Origin: Chlorobiota bacterium
Lineage (GTDB): Bacteria > Bacteroidota > Ignavibacteria > OLB7
Assembly: GCA_016788565.1 (NCBI GenBank)
Contig: JAEUSP010000019.1
Span: 112,912-176,911, forward strand
Reading direction: 5' to 3'
DNA length: 64,000 nucleotides
A program made the translations under genes and the position numbers. Of this stretch, positions 1-9,368 are shown piece by piece. The notes below the pieces were generated by a model. The model saw nothing but the letters and a program-made list of their open reading frames with translations. It searched no databases and was not told the origin of the DNA. The number at the start of each line of letters is the position of its first letter. Within the stretch, counting starts at the first letter, position 1.

Positions 1-168
1 GTTGTTGACATTTTGGGGCGGCAAATTCCAACAAAAATTCTGGCCAGCCCAGATGCTTGGACAAGAGTCGTTCGATTTGAGGAAGGATTACAGAACGGGT
101 GCTACATCATTTCTGTGTTCGACGACTCCAAAAAAAGCGCAAACAATCAGTTCACAGTCATAAAGTAA
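1..168 (+). CDS. C-terminal end of a T9SS sorting-domain protein (5' truncated)
   Basis: Frame 1 is open from the window edge to a TAA at 166-168 and gives 55 residues. The segment begins VVDILGRQIPTK and ends in NNQFTVIK. This is the pattern of the last strands of a type IX secretion type A sorting domain: a V.x.hGR turn, then a xxGCYIISV strand, then a short basic C-terminus. The rest of the protein lies outside the window, so its function cannot be stated. It is followed after 28 bases by another sorting-domain protein on the same strand, so the two may be co-transcribed. Confidence 0.7.
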   Translation, partial: VVDILGRQIPTKILASPDAWTRVVRFEEGLQNGCYIISVFDDSKKSANNQFTVIK

Positions 169-181
169 CATCTCTCAAACC

Positions 182-188
182 AAGGAGA
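182..188 (+). promoter_or_regulatory. Shine-Dalgarno site of the gene at 197
   Basis: AAGGAGA stands eight bases before ATG 197 in the 28-base gap after the preceding stop codon. It supports ATG 197 as the start, which also gives a good signal peptide. Confidence 0.6.
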
Positions 189-196
189 TATGATCC

Positions 197-3100
197 ATGC
201 GTAAACGTTATTGGTTAGCAGGGATGCAAGCGTTGATGGTCGGAGCCTTGCTCCTCATCTGCGCAGGCCAAAGTCTTGCACAAGGGCTGGGCAAAAAGCA
301 TCTTCCCACAATCACACTACAGAAGTGGACCGGGCCGCCCACGGGTGTTCTGGCACGCGACACGAATTTTGTTTCCGAGCCAGGGCCGGGGGAAAAGCGA
401 TTCCTTCTGCTCCCAGTCTTCATTATGAACTGCTTGGATACATCCAACGATCCAATCAATGGATATCCGGGGGAGCGTATCTACAGCTTTCGTATGAAGC
501 TCCAGTACAACAGCACCTTGCTTCGTGCAGTTGGTGTCCAAAAGCGTGGTCAATTCCCCAACGACAATGACCTTGTGGTTGCTCGTGATTTCAACATGAG
601 CTGGGATATTGATCAGGATGCGGACTATAAACTTGAGACGGTTGGTGGCCCATCGGCATACGGTGAACGCATTATGGTCACTGGTAGCTCTTCTACAGCA
701 CTGCCGTTGCCATTGAAACCAAACGCACCTCCTGGTGCAAAAGGCTGTCAATGGGGTGACACTGCTGTCTTCTTCTACGTCTTGTTCGAGGTTGTTGGCG
801 ATGCACAAGGAAGTACTTCCGGCATCAACACCGACCAGATGATCCTGACCCTTGACTCACTCCGTTGGAATGAATATGCTCCTGGCCGGGTGACACCTGA
901 AATGGAAGCTCGTGGCTTCGAGAAATTCCAAGAAGGTGTGGCTCCAACACGCATTTTGGATCCAAATACTGGCGAGCCATTTATTCCGAACACATACGGA
1001 ACATCGTACATCTCCATCACGCCGCGTCCACGCATTGACTTGTTGCCAACAAGCCAAGTTGCGCAGATTAACAGCGATCCATCCAACTATGAGTTGGTCT
1101 TCCCACTGCAAACACAGTACGGGAACCCGAATCGCATCTTCCGCAATATTCTGATGGTGAACGGCGTGCAGGGAACAAAACTCCGCAATATCACTGTCGA
1201 GACCGATGCGCCATGGTTGCGCATTGACTCCAACGACGTGGTGAACCCAGGCGTTGGCGGTGGTGGTGACGGTACTGGCCGTGGGCTATTCTTCCGCGAG
1301 ATTGGATTGCAGCAAAACTTCAACGTTGTTGCTAACCCAGCACTGTTGCCAACGGCTGACGGCTCTGGGTATCCAACACCGGGCATCTACATCGGCTACA
1401 TCACGCTTCGCTCGGTTGACGCTTTGAACAGTGCTGTGCGCCTGCGCATCGTGCTGATTGTGAACCGCAATCCGTTGGAGTCTGGCCTTGACACTAGCTC
1501 AGAGCCAACAAGCACCAGAGGTATCCGCTTGATGTTCCGTAACTCGGCACCAAGCCCAGACACCACCTACTTGACCTTTGGCACCGGTATTGGCGCAACC
1601 GATGCTCCCGACCTGTTGTTTGGTGAAGCAGAAGCCGCAACACCGGGAAGCGTCAATCAGTTCTACGCACGCTTCTTTCCGCCGCTGCTGGGCGCAGGGT
1701 TCAATGGCTTAGTTGATACACGTGGCTTGCCGCCAGTGACAACCAATCCAGCAACTAACCTGCAGAGCTTGGATATTCGCGAGTACCGCGTGGATACTAC
1801 CATCGTCTATTGCGTGAAATTCAGCGCAGGTGCGCCACAGAATTATCCAGTAGTGATTGAGTACGATACCCGTGACTTCCCACCAAATGCGTTGCTCTAC
1901 CTGCGGGATAATCTGAACGGAACCATTTTCAATTACGATATGCGCGGAACCACAAACGTGGGACCAACCACTCGCACCATCGTGATTCGCGATCCGAACG
2001 TCACTGGGTTCTGCATTGAATACACCTTGCCAAGCGTGATTCAATTCCCAGAAGTTCGCGAGCGTGGCTGGAACTTCGTTTCGTTGCCAGTGGTTCCTTC
2101 CAATCCTACGTCAGGAACGGTGTTCCCGAATATCTCTTCGGGTCGTCCGTTGCTGTTCAATGGTGGTAACGGCTTCCTGCCAATGGACACAGTGGCACCA
2201 GGCTATGGCTACTTTGTAAAATATGGCGATGTGGTTGACCGCACAGTTTCAGGTGTGGCAGTCAAACGGATAGATCCAACCTTGCCGCTGTACATTAACG
2301 TCAGGCTTAACCTCGGTTGGAATACCGTTGGAGCACTGTCGGTGCCAACCTACGCGGATGACACCTACATGACCTTCCGGCCAATCGGTTCGGGGCGTTC
2401 CCCATCCAGAGTTGGAGAGGTCTATTCGTACACGCCGCAGCGTGGATATGTGCAGACCGCACGCATCCTGCCGGGCCTTGGCTACTGGATTAAAGTGGAT
2501 GGAAGCGGCTACTACATTCTAACCGCACCACCAAGCGAGCTTAACGGCAAGATCGAGCCAAAAATTGCTGACGACTACAAAGTCCTGAACCAGCTCCGCA
2601 TCAGCGATGCCGACCAAAAGGTTAGCACGCTCTACTTCGGACGCAATGGCTCGGTGAGCAACAGTCGCTACGAACTTCCACCGGCTCCGGGCGAGTCAAT
2701 GTTCGATGCACGCTTTAGCAACAATGGATTTGTCAGTGCCAGCAAGGAAGCGACCGCATCGCATGTTGTGAGCTTCCAGGGTACCGAGTATCCAGTGGTT
2801 CTGTCGGTCAATAATGCTGATGTTGAGTACGTTGTCAGCGATGCCCTAACCGGCTACGTTCTTGGCACGTTGAAGCAGGGTGAAGCTGGTGCAATCCGCA
2901 TCAACAACCCATTGGTGAAATCAGTGAAGTTGACGGCAGTCGGAACGGCCAGCACCATGCTTGGAGCAGCCTATCCGAACCCAGCCACCAACACCGCTTC
3001 GTTCGAGTTTGCAGTGCCAACCGAGCAACAGGTGACAATCACCTTGATTAATGCTTTGGGTGTTGAGGTGAAGAGTCTCTACAGCGGCGTTGCAACCGGG

Positions 3101-3208
3101 CTGAATCGCGTAGAAATCGCCACCGAAGGCTTGGCCGCAGGTGTGTACTTCTACAAGATGACCACCAACGGACGCACCGAAACGCGCCAACTAGTTATCG
3201 CTAACTAA
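197..3208 (+). CDS. Large secreted protein with T9SS C-terminal sorting domain
   Basis: A 1003-residue exported protein. Residues 1-28 form a signal peptide (basic MRKRY, a hydrophobic stretch, then AQS-LAQ). The middle is beta-rich and contains no catalytic motif I recognise; residues about 45-225 resemble an extracellular cohesin-like beta-sandwich. The last 80 residues, from about 925, are a type A sorting domain: YPNPATNTASFEF, then LINALGVEVKSL, then GLAAGVYFYKM. In known systems this tail directs passage through the type IX translocon and anchoring to lipopolysaccharide. A strong Shine-Dalgarno sequence supports the start. Role beyond secretion or surface display is unknown; structural or adhesive protein is a guess. 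Confidence 0.85.
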   Translation: MRKRYWLAGMQALMVGALLLICAGQSLAQGLGKKHLPTITLQKWTGPPTGVLARDTNFVSEPGPGEKRFLLLPVFIMNCLDTSNDPINGYPGERIYSFRMKLQYNSTLLRAVGVQKRGQFPNDNDLVVARDFNMSWDIDQDADYKLETVGGPSAYGERIMVTGSSSTALPLPLKPNAPPGAKGCQWGDTAVFFYVLFEVVGDAQGSTSGINTDQMILTLDSLRWNEYAPGRVTPEMEARGFEKFQEGVAPTRILDPNTGEPFIPNTYGTSYISITPRPRIDLLPTSQVAQINSDPSNYELVFPLQTQYGNPNRIFRNILMVNGVQGTKLRNITVETDAPWLRIDSNDVVNPGVGGGGDGTGRGLFFREIGLQQNFNVVANPALLPTADGSGYPTPGIYIGYITLRSVDALNSAVRLRIVLIVNRNPLESGLDTSSEPTSTRGIRLMFRNSAPSPDTTYLTFGTGIGATDAPDLLFGEAEAATPGSVNQFYARFFPPLLGAGFNGLVDTRGLPPVTTNPATNLQSLDIREYRVDTTIVYCVKFSAGAPQNYPVVIEYDTRDFPPNALLYLRDNLNGTIFNYDMRGTTNVGPTTRTIVIRDPNVTGFCIEYTLPSVIQFPEVRERGWNFVSLPVVPSNPTSGTVFPNISSGRPLLFNGGNGFLPMDTVAPGYGYFVKYGDVVDRTVSGVAVKRIDPTLPLYINVRLNLGWNTVGALSVPTYADDTYMTFRPIGSGRSPSRVGEVYSYTPQRGYVQTARILPGLGYWIKVDGSGYYILTAPPSELNGKIEPKIADDYKVLNQLRISDADQKVSTLYFGRNGSVSNSRYELPPAPGESMFDARFSNNGFVSASKEATASHVVSFQGTEYPVVLSVNNADVEYVVSDALTGYVLGTLKQGEAGAIRINNPLVKSVKLTAVGTASTMLGAAYPNPATNTASFEFAVPTEQQVTITLINALGVEVKSLYSGVATGLNRVEIATEGLAAGVYFYKMTTNGRTETRQLVIAN

Positions 3209-3251
3209 GGCGACGCAAGGGGATAACCTTCCCCCTGCCGAAAAAACGGAG

Positions 3252-3283
3252 ATGGGCAGGTTCTGCATAAAGAGCCTGCCCAT
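3252..3283 (+). terminator. Hairpin after the large sorting-domain gene
   Basis: ATGGGCAGG (3252-3260) pairs with CCTGCCCAT (3275-3283), a 9-bp stem with a 14-base loop, 43 bases after the stop codon at 3208. The following bases (TTCATGTTAC) are only mildly T-rich, so it is a plausible but imperfect intrinsic terminator. Confidence 0.5.
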
Positions 3284-3367
3284 TTCATGTTACTGTAACG
3301 CCCCCAGTTGCTGGGTGTCGCGCTCCTGAGAACAATTCCAGAACACAACACACACTCCGACCGAATA

Positions 3368-4183
3368 ATGAGATTCCGTGCATTGATGTTTCCAAGCCTC
3401 CTCCTGTTGCTTGCAACTGCTTCGCTATCGGCACAAGTCACCATCATAGACTCGATCAATATCCGTAGCGAAAGCTCTTCCGACATCCCAATTTATGGCC
3501 GCTTTGGCGTGGGGGAGCAGTATCACGATTGGGTGGATGGACTTGTAGATTTTGAAGTCCCCTTCTTCCCCCCTTCCGGGCTTTATATCCTCTTTCAGCA
3601 TCAGATAGATTCCGGTTCACCAGCGCAAGGGCTGTGCGTTGCTGATGTTCGCGGCATTCCCCCAACCGCTCTTGAGGGGGAAGGGGATACCTTCTCTGTC
3701 ACCTACCTTCTGCGAATCCAGCGTGGCGTTGGGCGGAACATCATCTTTAACTTCCACCGCCCTTTTGCTCGCGGCATTGATTCCGTTGTTGTTACCGACC
3801 TGAACAACGTCTATTACGCCCACACGTTTACCACCGGTGTGGAGGAAGACACTCTAAAAAATGATGGTGTGAACGGCGTCTATATCAAAGCCTACTACAA
3901 CATCCGCCGCTACAACTCGGCTGTGGCGGAACAGCCACGTTTTGCATCGGGAAGGTTTGCGCCAAACCCAACCAGTGGGCGGTTGCAACACAGCCAACCA
4001 CTACCGCTGGGAAGCTCAATCCAAGTAAGCAACATCAGGGGTGAGGTCGTGGAAACGCGGCAAGTAGATAGCCCCGAAACCGCAATAGAACTATCCAATC
4101 TTCCCGCCGGAGCATACGTGGTGACGGTGCAAACGCGCGACGGGAAATTGTGGGATCGTGAGCAGGTTGTGGTGGCCCGATAA
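3368..4183 (+). CDS. Secreted T9SS sorting-domain protein, 271 aa
   Basis: The reading frame is open from 3308, but ATG 3368 starts a clear signal peptide (MRFRALMFPSLLLLLATASLSAQ, here cut as SLSAQ), so the upstream 20 codons are probably untranslated. Residues about 24-190 form a beta-rich domain with no family I recognise. From about residue 197 the C-terminus is a type A sorting domain: FAPNPTSGRL, VSNIRGEVVETR, SNLPAGAYVVTV and a final REQVVVAR. It follows the larger sorting-domain gene on the same strand, separated by a hairpin, and is closed by a strong terminator. Likely a surface or secreted protein of unknown task. Confidence 0.8.
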   Translation: MRFRALMFPSLLLLLATASLSAQVTIIDSINIRSESSSDIPIYGRFGVGEQYHDWVDGLVDFEVPFFPPSGLYILFQHQIDSGSPAQGLCVADVRGIPPTALEGEGDTFSVTYLLRIQRGVGRNIIFNFHRPFARGIDSVVVTDLNNVYYAHTFTTGVEEDTLKNDGVNGVYIKAYYNIRRYNSAVAEQPRFASGRFAPNPTSGRLQHSQPLPLGSSIQVSNIRGEVVETRQVDSPETAIELSNLPAGAYVVTVQTRDGKLWDREQVVVAR

Positions 4184-4222
4184 CGAGGCTGAGTTTCTTG
4201 CTTTCGGCCGCACAAAAACAAC

Positions 4223-4263
4223 CAGGGCGCAACATCTTCTGTGATGCTGCGCCCTGCTTTTTT
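4223..4263. terminator. Bidirectional intrinsic terminator
   Basis: CAGGGCGCAACATC (4223-4236) pairs with GATGCTGCGCCCTG (about 4243-4256) with one mismatch, followed by CTTTTTT on the plus strand. On the minus strand the stem is followed by TGGTTGTTTTTG. It sits between convergent genes (the sorting-domain protein ending 4183 and aspS ending 4319) and can serve both. Confidence 0.8.
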
Positions 4264-4318
4264 CTGCGATGCCCCACCGTGAGATGAGTGAGGTCAAAAC
4301 TGAGAGGAAAGAAAAGCG

Positions 4319-6091
4319 TTACGAACTCTGCCGAATCTGCAATCCCAGCACCTTCAGTTGGTCGTCGGCAACTGGCGAGGGTGCTTCATCCATCAGCGAT
4401 GATGCGCGCATGGTTTTCGGGAACGCCACAACATCGCGGATGTTGTCGGTTCCGGCAAGGATCATAATCAAGCGATCAATCCCCGGGGCCATTCCGCCGT
4501 GGGGCGGCGCGCCGTAGCGGAAGGCATCCAGCAGGAAGCCAAATTTTTTCCGCGCTTCTTCCTCATCCAGCCCAATCAGCTTGAACACTTTTGCCTGCGT
4601 GTCGCGGTCGTGAATTCGGATGCTTCCCGAGGCTAACTCATACCCGTTAATCACAAGGTCGTAGGCGTTGGCACGCACGGCCAGGGGGGTGCTCTCCAAC
4701 ATGTGCTCATCCTCCCGTTTGTAGGAGGTGAAAGGGTGATGCGCCGGAACTGGCATCCCCGTTTCTGGGTCAATGCTCTCGAACATCGGGAAATCAACGA
4801 TGTAGAGAAGGTCGTCAATATGCTTCGGGATCATCTTTTCGCGGCGGGCAACCTCCAGCCGCAGCGCGCCGCAAACGGTGTGAGCGGTGTTCCAAGCGTC
4901 GGCCACAATCAGCAGCATATCGCCGGCGGCGGCCCCCATCCGCTCTTTCAACGCGGCTTTGTGCGTCTGGCTCAGGAACTTAGCCGCGCTCCCCTCCATA
5001 TCGTCGCTTGTCACCTTCAGCCACACCAGCCCTTTTGCTCCGTAGCGTTTTGCGTGTTCGGTTAGTTCATCAATTTGCTTGCGGCTGTAGCTTGCGCCGC
5101 CAACAAAATTGATTCCGGTGATAGATCCGTTGCTTTCCAGCGCGCTTCGGAACACGGCAAACTCAGTGTCAGATACCAAGTCGTTCAGCTCCTGAAGCTC
5201 CAAGCCAAACCGTGTGTCGGGCTTGTCGCTGCCGAACCGCGACATGGCCTCGCGGTAGGTCATGCGCCGCAGCGGAAGCGGAAGCTCGACCCCTTTCACT
5301 TCTTTCCAGAGCCGTGCAAGGTATCCTTCCACCATCTGAAGCACGTCCTCCTGCTCCACAAAGGACATCTCCAAATCAAGCTGAGTAAACTCTGGTTGGC
5401 GGTCGGCACGAAGGTCTTCATCGCGCATACATTTGGCGATTTGCATGTAGCGGTCGAAACCCGCCACCATCAGCAGTTGCTTGTAGATTTGTGGCGATTG
5501 CGGCAAGGCATACACGCTTCCCGGGTGGACACGGCTGGGAACAATGTAATCGCGTGCCCCTTCCGGGGTGGAGCGCACCAGCATCGGCGTTTCAATCTCC
5601 ACAAACCCTTGCTCGGAGAAGTAGTGGTGAGTGACTTGATAGACTTGATTCCGAAGCCGCATAATCCGCTGAAGCTCCGGGTCGCGAAGGTCCAGATAGC
5701 GGTACTTCAGCCGAAGCTCTTCGTTGATTGTTTCACGGTGGCCAATCTCGAAGGGTGGAACGTCGGAGCGATTCAGGATGACTAATTCATCAACGTAAAT
5801 CTCAATCTCGCCAGTGGGCAGGTGGTGGTTTGGATTCTCGCGACGGCGAACATGGCCGCTAACGGCAATCACAAATTCAGACCGAAGCTCGCTGGCACGT
5901 TCCATCAATTCCGGCAGATACTGCGGCGAGAAAACAAGTTGAACAATGCCGGTGTGGTCGCGAAGGTCAATGAAGATCAATCCACCAAGATCGCGCCGGG
6001 TGGCCACCCAGCCGTTTAATGCCACAACGGTTCCGATATGGCCAGCGGTAATTTTGCCGGCATACTGCGTGCGTGCGGGATAAGGACGCAT
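4319..6091 (-). CDS. aspS: Aspartyl-tRNA synthetase (AspRS/AspS)
   Basis: Charges tRNA-Asp in the cytoplasm. The 590-residue length equals the bacterial type, which carries a GAD insertion. Residues 1-110 are the OB-fold anticodon-binding domain (GWVATRRDLGGLIFIDLRD). The class II core follows: ALPQSPQIYKQLLM, motif 2 near residue 220 (CMRDEDLRADRQPEFTQLD) and motif 3 near 540 (GGMAPGIDRLIMIL). The frame stays open upstream to 6283, but ATG 6091 begins MRPYPARTQYAG, where family members begin, so the 64 extra codons were dropped. Whether it is the discriminating or non-discriminating (Asp/Asn) type cannot be decided here. Downstream of hflX on the same strand but separated from it by a terminator. 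Confidence 0.97.
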   Translation of the reverse strand: MRPYPARTQYAGKITAGHIGTVVALNGWVATRRDLGGLIFIDLRDHTGIVQLVFSPQYLPELMERASELRSEFVIAVSGHVRRRENPNHHLPTGEIEIYVDELVILNRSDVPPFEIGHRETINEELRLKYRYLDLRDPELQRIMRLRNQVYQVTHHYFSEQGFVEIETPMLVRSTPEGARDYIVPSRVHPGSVYALPQSPQIYKQLLMVAGFDRYMQIAKCMRDEDLRADRQPEFTQLDLEMSFVEQEDVLQMVEGYLARLWKEVKGVELPLPLRRMTYREAMSRFGSDKPDTRFGLELQELNDLVSDTEFAVFRSALESNGSITGINFVGGASYSRKQIDELTEHAKRYGAKGLVWLKVTSDDMEGSAAKFLSQTHKAALKERMGAAAGDMLLIVADAWNTAHTVCGALRLEVARREKMIPKHIDDLLYIVDFPMFESIDPETGMPVPAHHPFTSYKREDEHMLESTPLAVRANAYDLVINGYELASGSIRIHDRDTQAKVFKLIGLDEEEARKKFGFLLDAFRYGAPPHGGMAPGIDRLIMILAGTDNIRDVVAFPKTMRASSLMDEAPSPVADDQLKVLGLQIRQSS

Positions 6092-6262
6092 AGAAGAAAA
6101 AGCAATGTGAAAAGTTAGTGATGCCCCTTTGTTGGCATGGCAAGCAATGCCAACATCAGGCCACAAAACATCGGTGTTGTTTACTCGCGAAGCTACCACT
6201 GGGAAGTGACGTGGCCATCGCAAAGGCGGTGTTTGTGTGTTGCTGATTGCGGAAGGTAGAAC

Positions 6263-6311
6263 AAGCTGAAGGCTGGCCTGCACGCAAGATTGCCTCGCCA
6301 GCCTTCAGCTT
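6263..6311 (-). terminator. Intrinsic terminator after hflX
   Basis: AAGCTGAAGGCTGGC (6263-6277) pairs perfectly over 15 bp with GCCAGCCTTCAGCTT (6297-6311), loop of 19 bases. On the minus strand it lies 20 bases past the hflX stop and continues TTGTTCT. It separates hflX from aspS. Confidence 0.7.
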
Positions 6312-6331
6312 CATTTCTCCGCGTTTATGTT

Positions 6332-7660
6332 TTACTCAGCTACGGCCTCTGCCGGGATGTCTTCGATTGCTACCGCTTCGGCAATCGCCAAGTAGTGCTC
6401 AACGTGATCCAGCACTTTTGGGCTGTAGCGGAGATGAAGATAGACGTAGTCGTTATCGTACCGCTTTTCCAGCACGTCGGCATGGTTGTGCAGCCGCGCC
6501 AGCGCGTGCCACTTGGCGATTGGTGCCCGCACAATCCGCTCCACCAACGATGCCTCAATCACTTGGGCTAGCTTGTCGCGCAGGGCCGCAATGTTGAACC
6601 CGCGCATCGCCGAGATCATCACGGCATCGGGATACCGCTCCTTCATTTCCAGCAGCATCTCGCTCCCTTTCGGCAGCGCATCCACTTTGTTGAACACCAT
6701 GATAGCTGGGATTTCCGCCGCGTCAATATCGGCAAGTGTGGACTCCACGACCGCGATTTGCTCCATCAACGAAGGTGAGGCGATATCCACCACGTGCAGC
6801 AGAAGATCAGCCTCGCGGACTTCGGCAAGGGTGCTTCGGAAGCTGGCCACCAGATGTGACGGCAGCTTGCGGATAAACCCCACGGTGTCGCTCAGCAATG
6901 CCTTGCGGTCGTTGGCAACTTCGATTTGGCGGACGGTGGTGTCTAACGTGGCAAACAGCCGGTCTTCGGCATGAACGTCGGCCCCGGAAAGTTCCCGCAT
7001 CAGCGTTGATTTTCCGGCGTTGGTGTATCCCACCAGCGCGATTTTGAACATCTCGCTTCGCCCTTTGCGTTGGGTTTCGCGTTGCTGGTCAATCTTTTCC
7101 AATTTTTCCCGCAGAAGCGAGATTCGGGTGCGGATCAGGCGGCGGTCGGTTTCAATCTGGGTTTCGCCGGGGCCTTTGGTCCCAATCCCACCGTACTGTT
7201 TGGAAAGGTGAGTCCACTGGCGGGTAAGGCGCGGCAACATGTACTGAAGCTGGGCAAGTTCCACTTGGGTGCGGGCTTCGCTGCTGCGTGCGCGTCCGGC
7301 AAAGATGTCCAGAATCAGCCCCGAACGATCCACGATTTTCCGTTTGATAACCCGCTCAAGGTTGCGCGCTTGCATCGGCGAAAGGTCATCATCAACCACC
7401 ACAAGGGTGATCCCTTCTTCCTCCACAATCTCGGCAAGTTCTTCGGCCTTCCCTTTGCCGATAAAGAATGCGCCATCTTGGCGTGGCAGCCCCTGCGTGA
7501 TTTTCAGCACGGTGTCGGCCCCGGCGGTGTCCACCAGCAGTTCTAACTCGTTCAAATGTTCCAGCGTTTGTTCGCGGCTGGTTGCGCCGTAGGCAAGCCC
7601 CACAAGTGCTGCGCGCTCGCGTGGGTTCTGGACGATGGTGTGAAGTTTCTGTTCGGTCAA
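6332..7660 (-). CDS. hflX: GTPase HflX, ribosome-associated
   Basis: A TRAFAC-class GTPase that in other bacteria binds the 50S subunit and splits stalled or heat-damaged ribosomes. After the N-terminal HflX domain (GKGKAEELAEIVEEEG, and GLILDIFAGRARSSEART) comes a helical linker and the G domain: G1 GYTNAGKST, G3 DTVGF, G4 NKVD. No ATG fits: the open frame runs to 7984 with non-conserved sequence. I chose TTG 7660, which has AAGGA seven bases upstream and begins LTEQKLHTIVQNPRERAALVG, giving 442 residues, near the family norm. Divergent from the AraC gene across 278 bases. Confidence 0.93.
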   Translation of the reverse strand: MTEQKLHTIVQNPRERAALVGLAYGATSREQTLEHLNELELLVDTAGADTVLKITQGLPRQDGAFFIGKGKAEELAEIVEEEGITLVVVDDDLSPMQARNLERVIKRKIVDRSGLILDIFAGRARSSEARTQVELAQLQYMLPRLTRQWTHLSKQYGGIGTKGPGETQIETDRRLIRTRISLLREKLEKIDQQRETQRKGRSEMFKIALVGYTNAGKSTLMRELSGADVHAEDRLFATLDTTVRQIEVANDRKALLSDTVGFIRKLPSHLVASFRSTLAEVREADLLLHVVDIASPSLMEQIAVVESTLADIDAAEIPAIMVFNKVDALPKGSEMLLEMKERYPDAVMISAMRGFNIAALRDKLAQVIEASLVERIVRAPIAKWHALARLHNHADVLEKRYDNDYVYLHLRYSPKVLDHVEHYLAIAEAVAIEDIPAEAVAE

Positions 7661-7938
7661 ATCAAAATCCTTGATGAAGTAAGAATGAAGTTGAGTGATG
7701 CTCTGCTGGCGATGTCGGTTGGTGAGATGGCGCGTTCTGCAGAAGCATCGCGTTTTTGGTGAACGGGGCGAAGCTACGAATCGTTTGCTACGGCACAAAC
7801 AACACCACTGCCAACGAAGTGTTTCCGCGATGGCCATCCAACGGTTGGGTGGAAGTAACTTGCAATCGCTTGGTGGGTTTTTGGCTGTGCGGCCTATTTC
7901 TGCTTGCTGCACACATCCACGTTTCTTCATTTCCGGCG

Positions 7939-8826
7939 ATGCTACCACGCACATCATCCACGATCCCAGCCTACGACCTTCCAATTGGCGATGACCTTGA
8001 TCTCCCCTTCCGGTTTGTAACGCTGAACCGTAGCCACCAAAGCTACGATTTCACCGCACCACATCGGCATAATTATTATGAGGTTTTCTTTTTTGAGCAA
8101 GGGGGCGGCCAGCATGATATTGACTTTGCAACGTTCCCCATCCACGACTACTCCCTCCATTTCGTTACGCCAGGCCAGGTTCATCAGGTGCGCCGGCTTC
8201 CCGGTTCGGGCGGTGGGGTGATGTTGTTCACGCCCGATTTCTATAGCCTGAGCCTTCGTAACCACGACATCGTAAATACCCCGCCCTTCCTAACCGGAAA
8301 CCACCCCTGCCCGGTGTTGAGCTTGGGGGACGAAGCAGGGATGGAGGTGATGTTGCTGATTGGCCTGATGCGTGATGAGTTCCGTTCGGCAGCGGCCCAC
8401 CGCCAGGAGGTTATCCGGAGCTACCTGAACATTGTGCTGTTAAAAGCGCGACGGATATTTGAACAACAAGCCAACATTGCCGCCACAACGATTGCTGCCG
8501 AAAAGCAAATGATCCGTTCGCTGCGGTTGTTGGTGGATTCCCATTTCCATGCTGTACATTCAGCGGGGGCCTACGCGCAAATGCTGAACGTGACGCTGAA
8601 CCATTTGAACAGCACAACCAAGGAACTCACCGGCCACACCGTCAGCGGATTGATTCAGGAGCGGATTATGCTGGAGGCAAAACGGCTGCTGGTGCATTCC
8701 TCGCTCAGCGTGAAGGAGATCGCGTATCACTTGGGCTTTGATGACCCTTCCTATTTCACCCGTTTTTTTCGGCAGCGGCAAATGCTGGCTCCGGCTGAGT
8801 TTAGGGCTGAGTTCCAGCAGCGGTGA
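7939..8826 (+). CDS. AraC-family transcriptional regulator
   Basis: A 295-residue DNA-binding regulator. The N-terminal half is a cupin-like sensor domain (APHRHNYYEVFFFEQGGG, then FVTPGQVHQVRRL). The C-terminal 100 residues hold the double helix-turn-helix of AraC/XylS proteins: LNVTLNHLNSTTKELTG, and LSVKEIAYHLGFDDPSYFTR with the conserved GF-D-x-SYF-RxF signature. ATG 7939 was chosen because the open frame upstream (to 7756) does not resemble the family; no clear ribosome site is visible. Its ligand and targets are unknown. It is divergent from hflX and followed on the same strand by a small membrane protein, which could be a target. Confidence 0.88.
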   Translation: MLPRTSSTIPAYDLPIGDDLDLPFRFVTLNRSHQSYDFTAPHRHNYYEVFFFEQGGGQHDIDFATFPIHDYSLHFVTPGQVHQVRRLPGSGGGVMLFTPDFYSLSLRNHDIVNTPPFLTGNHPCPVLSLGDEAGMEVMLLIGLMRDEFRSAAAHRQEVIRSYLNIVLLKARRIFEQQANIAATTIAAEKQMIRSLRLLVDSHFHAVHSAGAYAQMLNVTLNHLNSTTKELTGHTVSGLIQERIMLEAKRLLVHSSLSVKEIAYHLGFDDPSYFTRFFRQRQMLAPAEFRAEFQQR

Positions 8827-8947
8827 ACATTTCTGGGTTCCAGGGGCGGATGAAATAGATGCCCCCTTGGCAACGTCAATCCTGCCACTGCTGTCGGGCT
8901 GCGTGGCAAGCAAGTCACACATTTTCTGTTATCAAACCAACCGAACC

Positions 8948-9229
8948 ATGACAAAAAAAACGATTGCGTATGGGATGATCCTGATAGCCGTTGGCGTTGG
9001 GATTTACTGGTATGCTTCCGGGGCAAGCATCTACACGCTAACATCAATTCCGGTTGAGGTGACAGATGAGTTGTTCGGCACAACCGAGACCCACTGGGAA
9101 GATGGCTTCCGCCCGGGACTTGAGCTTGCCGGGCCAATAATGGGGGGATTGATTCTGGTGGCTGGCGTATTGCTGTGGCTTGCACGGCGCGACGGTAAAA
9201 CAGCGAGCACAACAGCGAAACCGCAGTAG
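8948..9229 (+). CDS. Small two-span membrane protein, unknown function
   Basis: A 93-residue protein starting MTKKTIAYGMILIAVGVG. It has two hydrophobic segments: residues about 5-25, and about 58-78 (AGPIMGGLILVAGVLLWLA), the latter followed by a basic RRDGK tail. The region between is hydrophilic and would face the outside if the ends are cytoplasmic. I do not recognise a family. The longer open frame from 8738 overlaps the AraC gene and was discarded in favour of ATG 8948. It lies 121 bases after the AraC regulator. Confidence 0.6.
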   Translation: MTKKTIAYGMILIAVGVGIYWYASGASIYTLTSIPVEVTDELFGTTETHWEDGFRPGLELAGPIMGGLILVAGVLLWLARRDGKTASTTAKPQ

Positions 9230-9368
9230 GGCTTGAATGGATGACGTTCGCGGTGTGGAGGTGGGTTGTTAATGCTGAGTGAGTATTTCACCGTATCAAG
9301 GCGTTTCGCTGTTTAGACTGCAAGTTACTCCTATCGTATGTTAGGCTCCATCCGCTTAACACACAGCA

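Noticed and set aside
5075..5785. 236-codon plus-strand frame inside aspS
   Set aside because: Antisense shadow of a strongly conserved aspS; His/Leu-rich translation with no motif.
6092..6283. 64-codon N-terminal extension of AspS
   Set aside because: Not conserved in aspartyl-tRNA synthetases, which start at the MRPYPARTQ-like residue.
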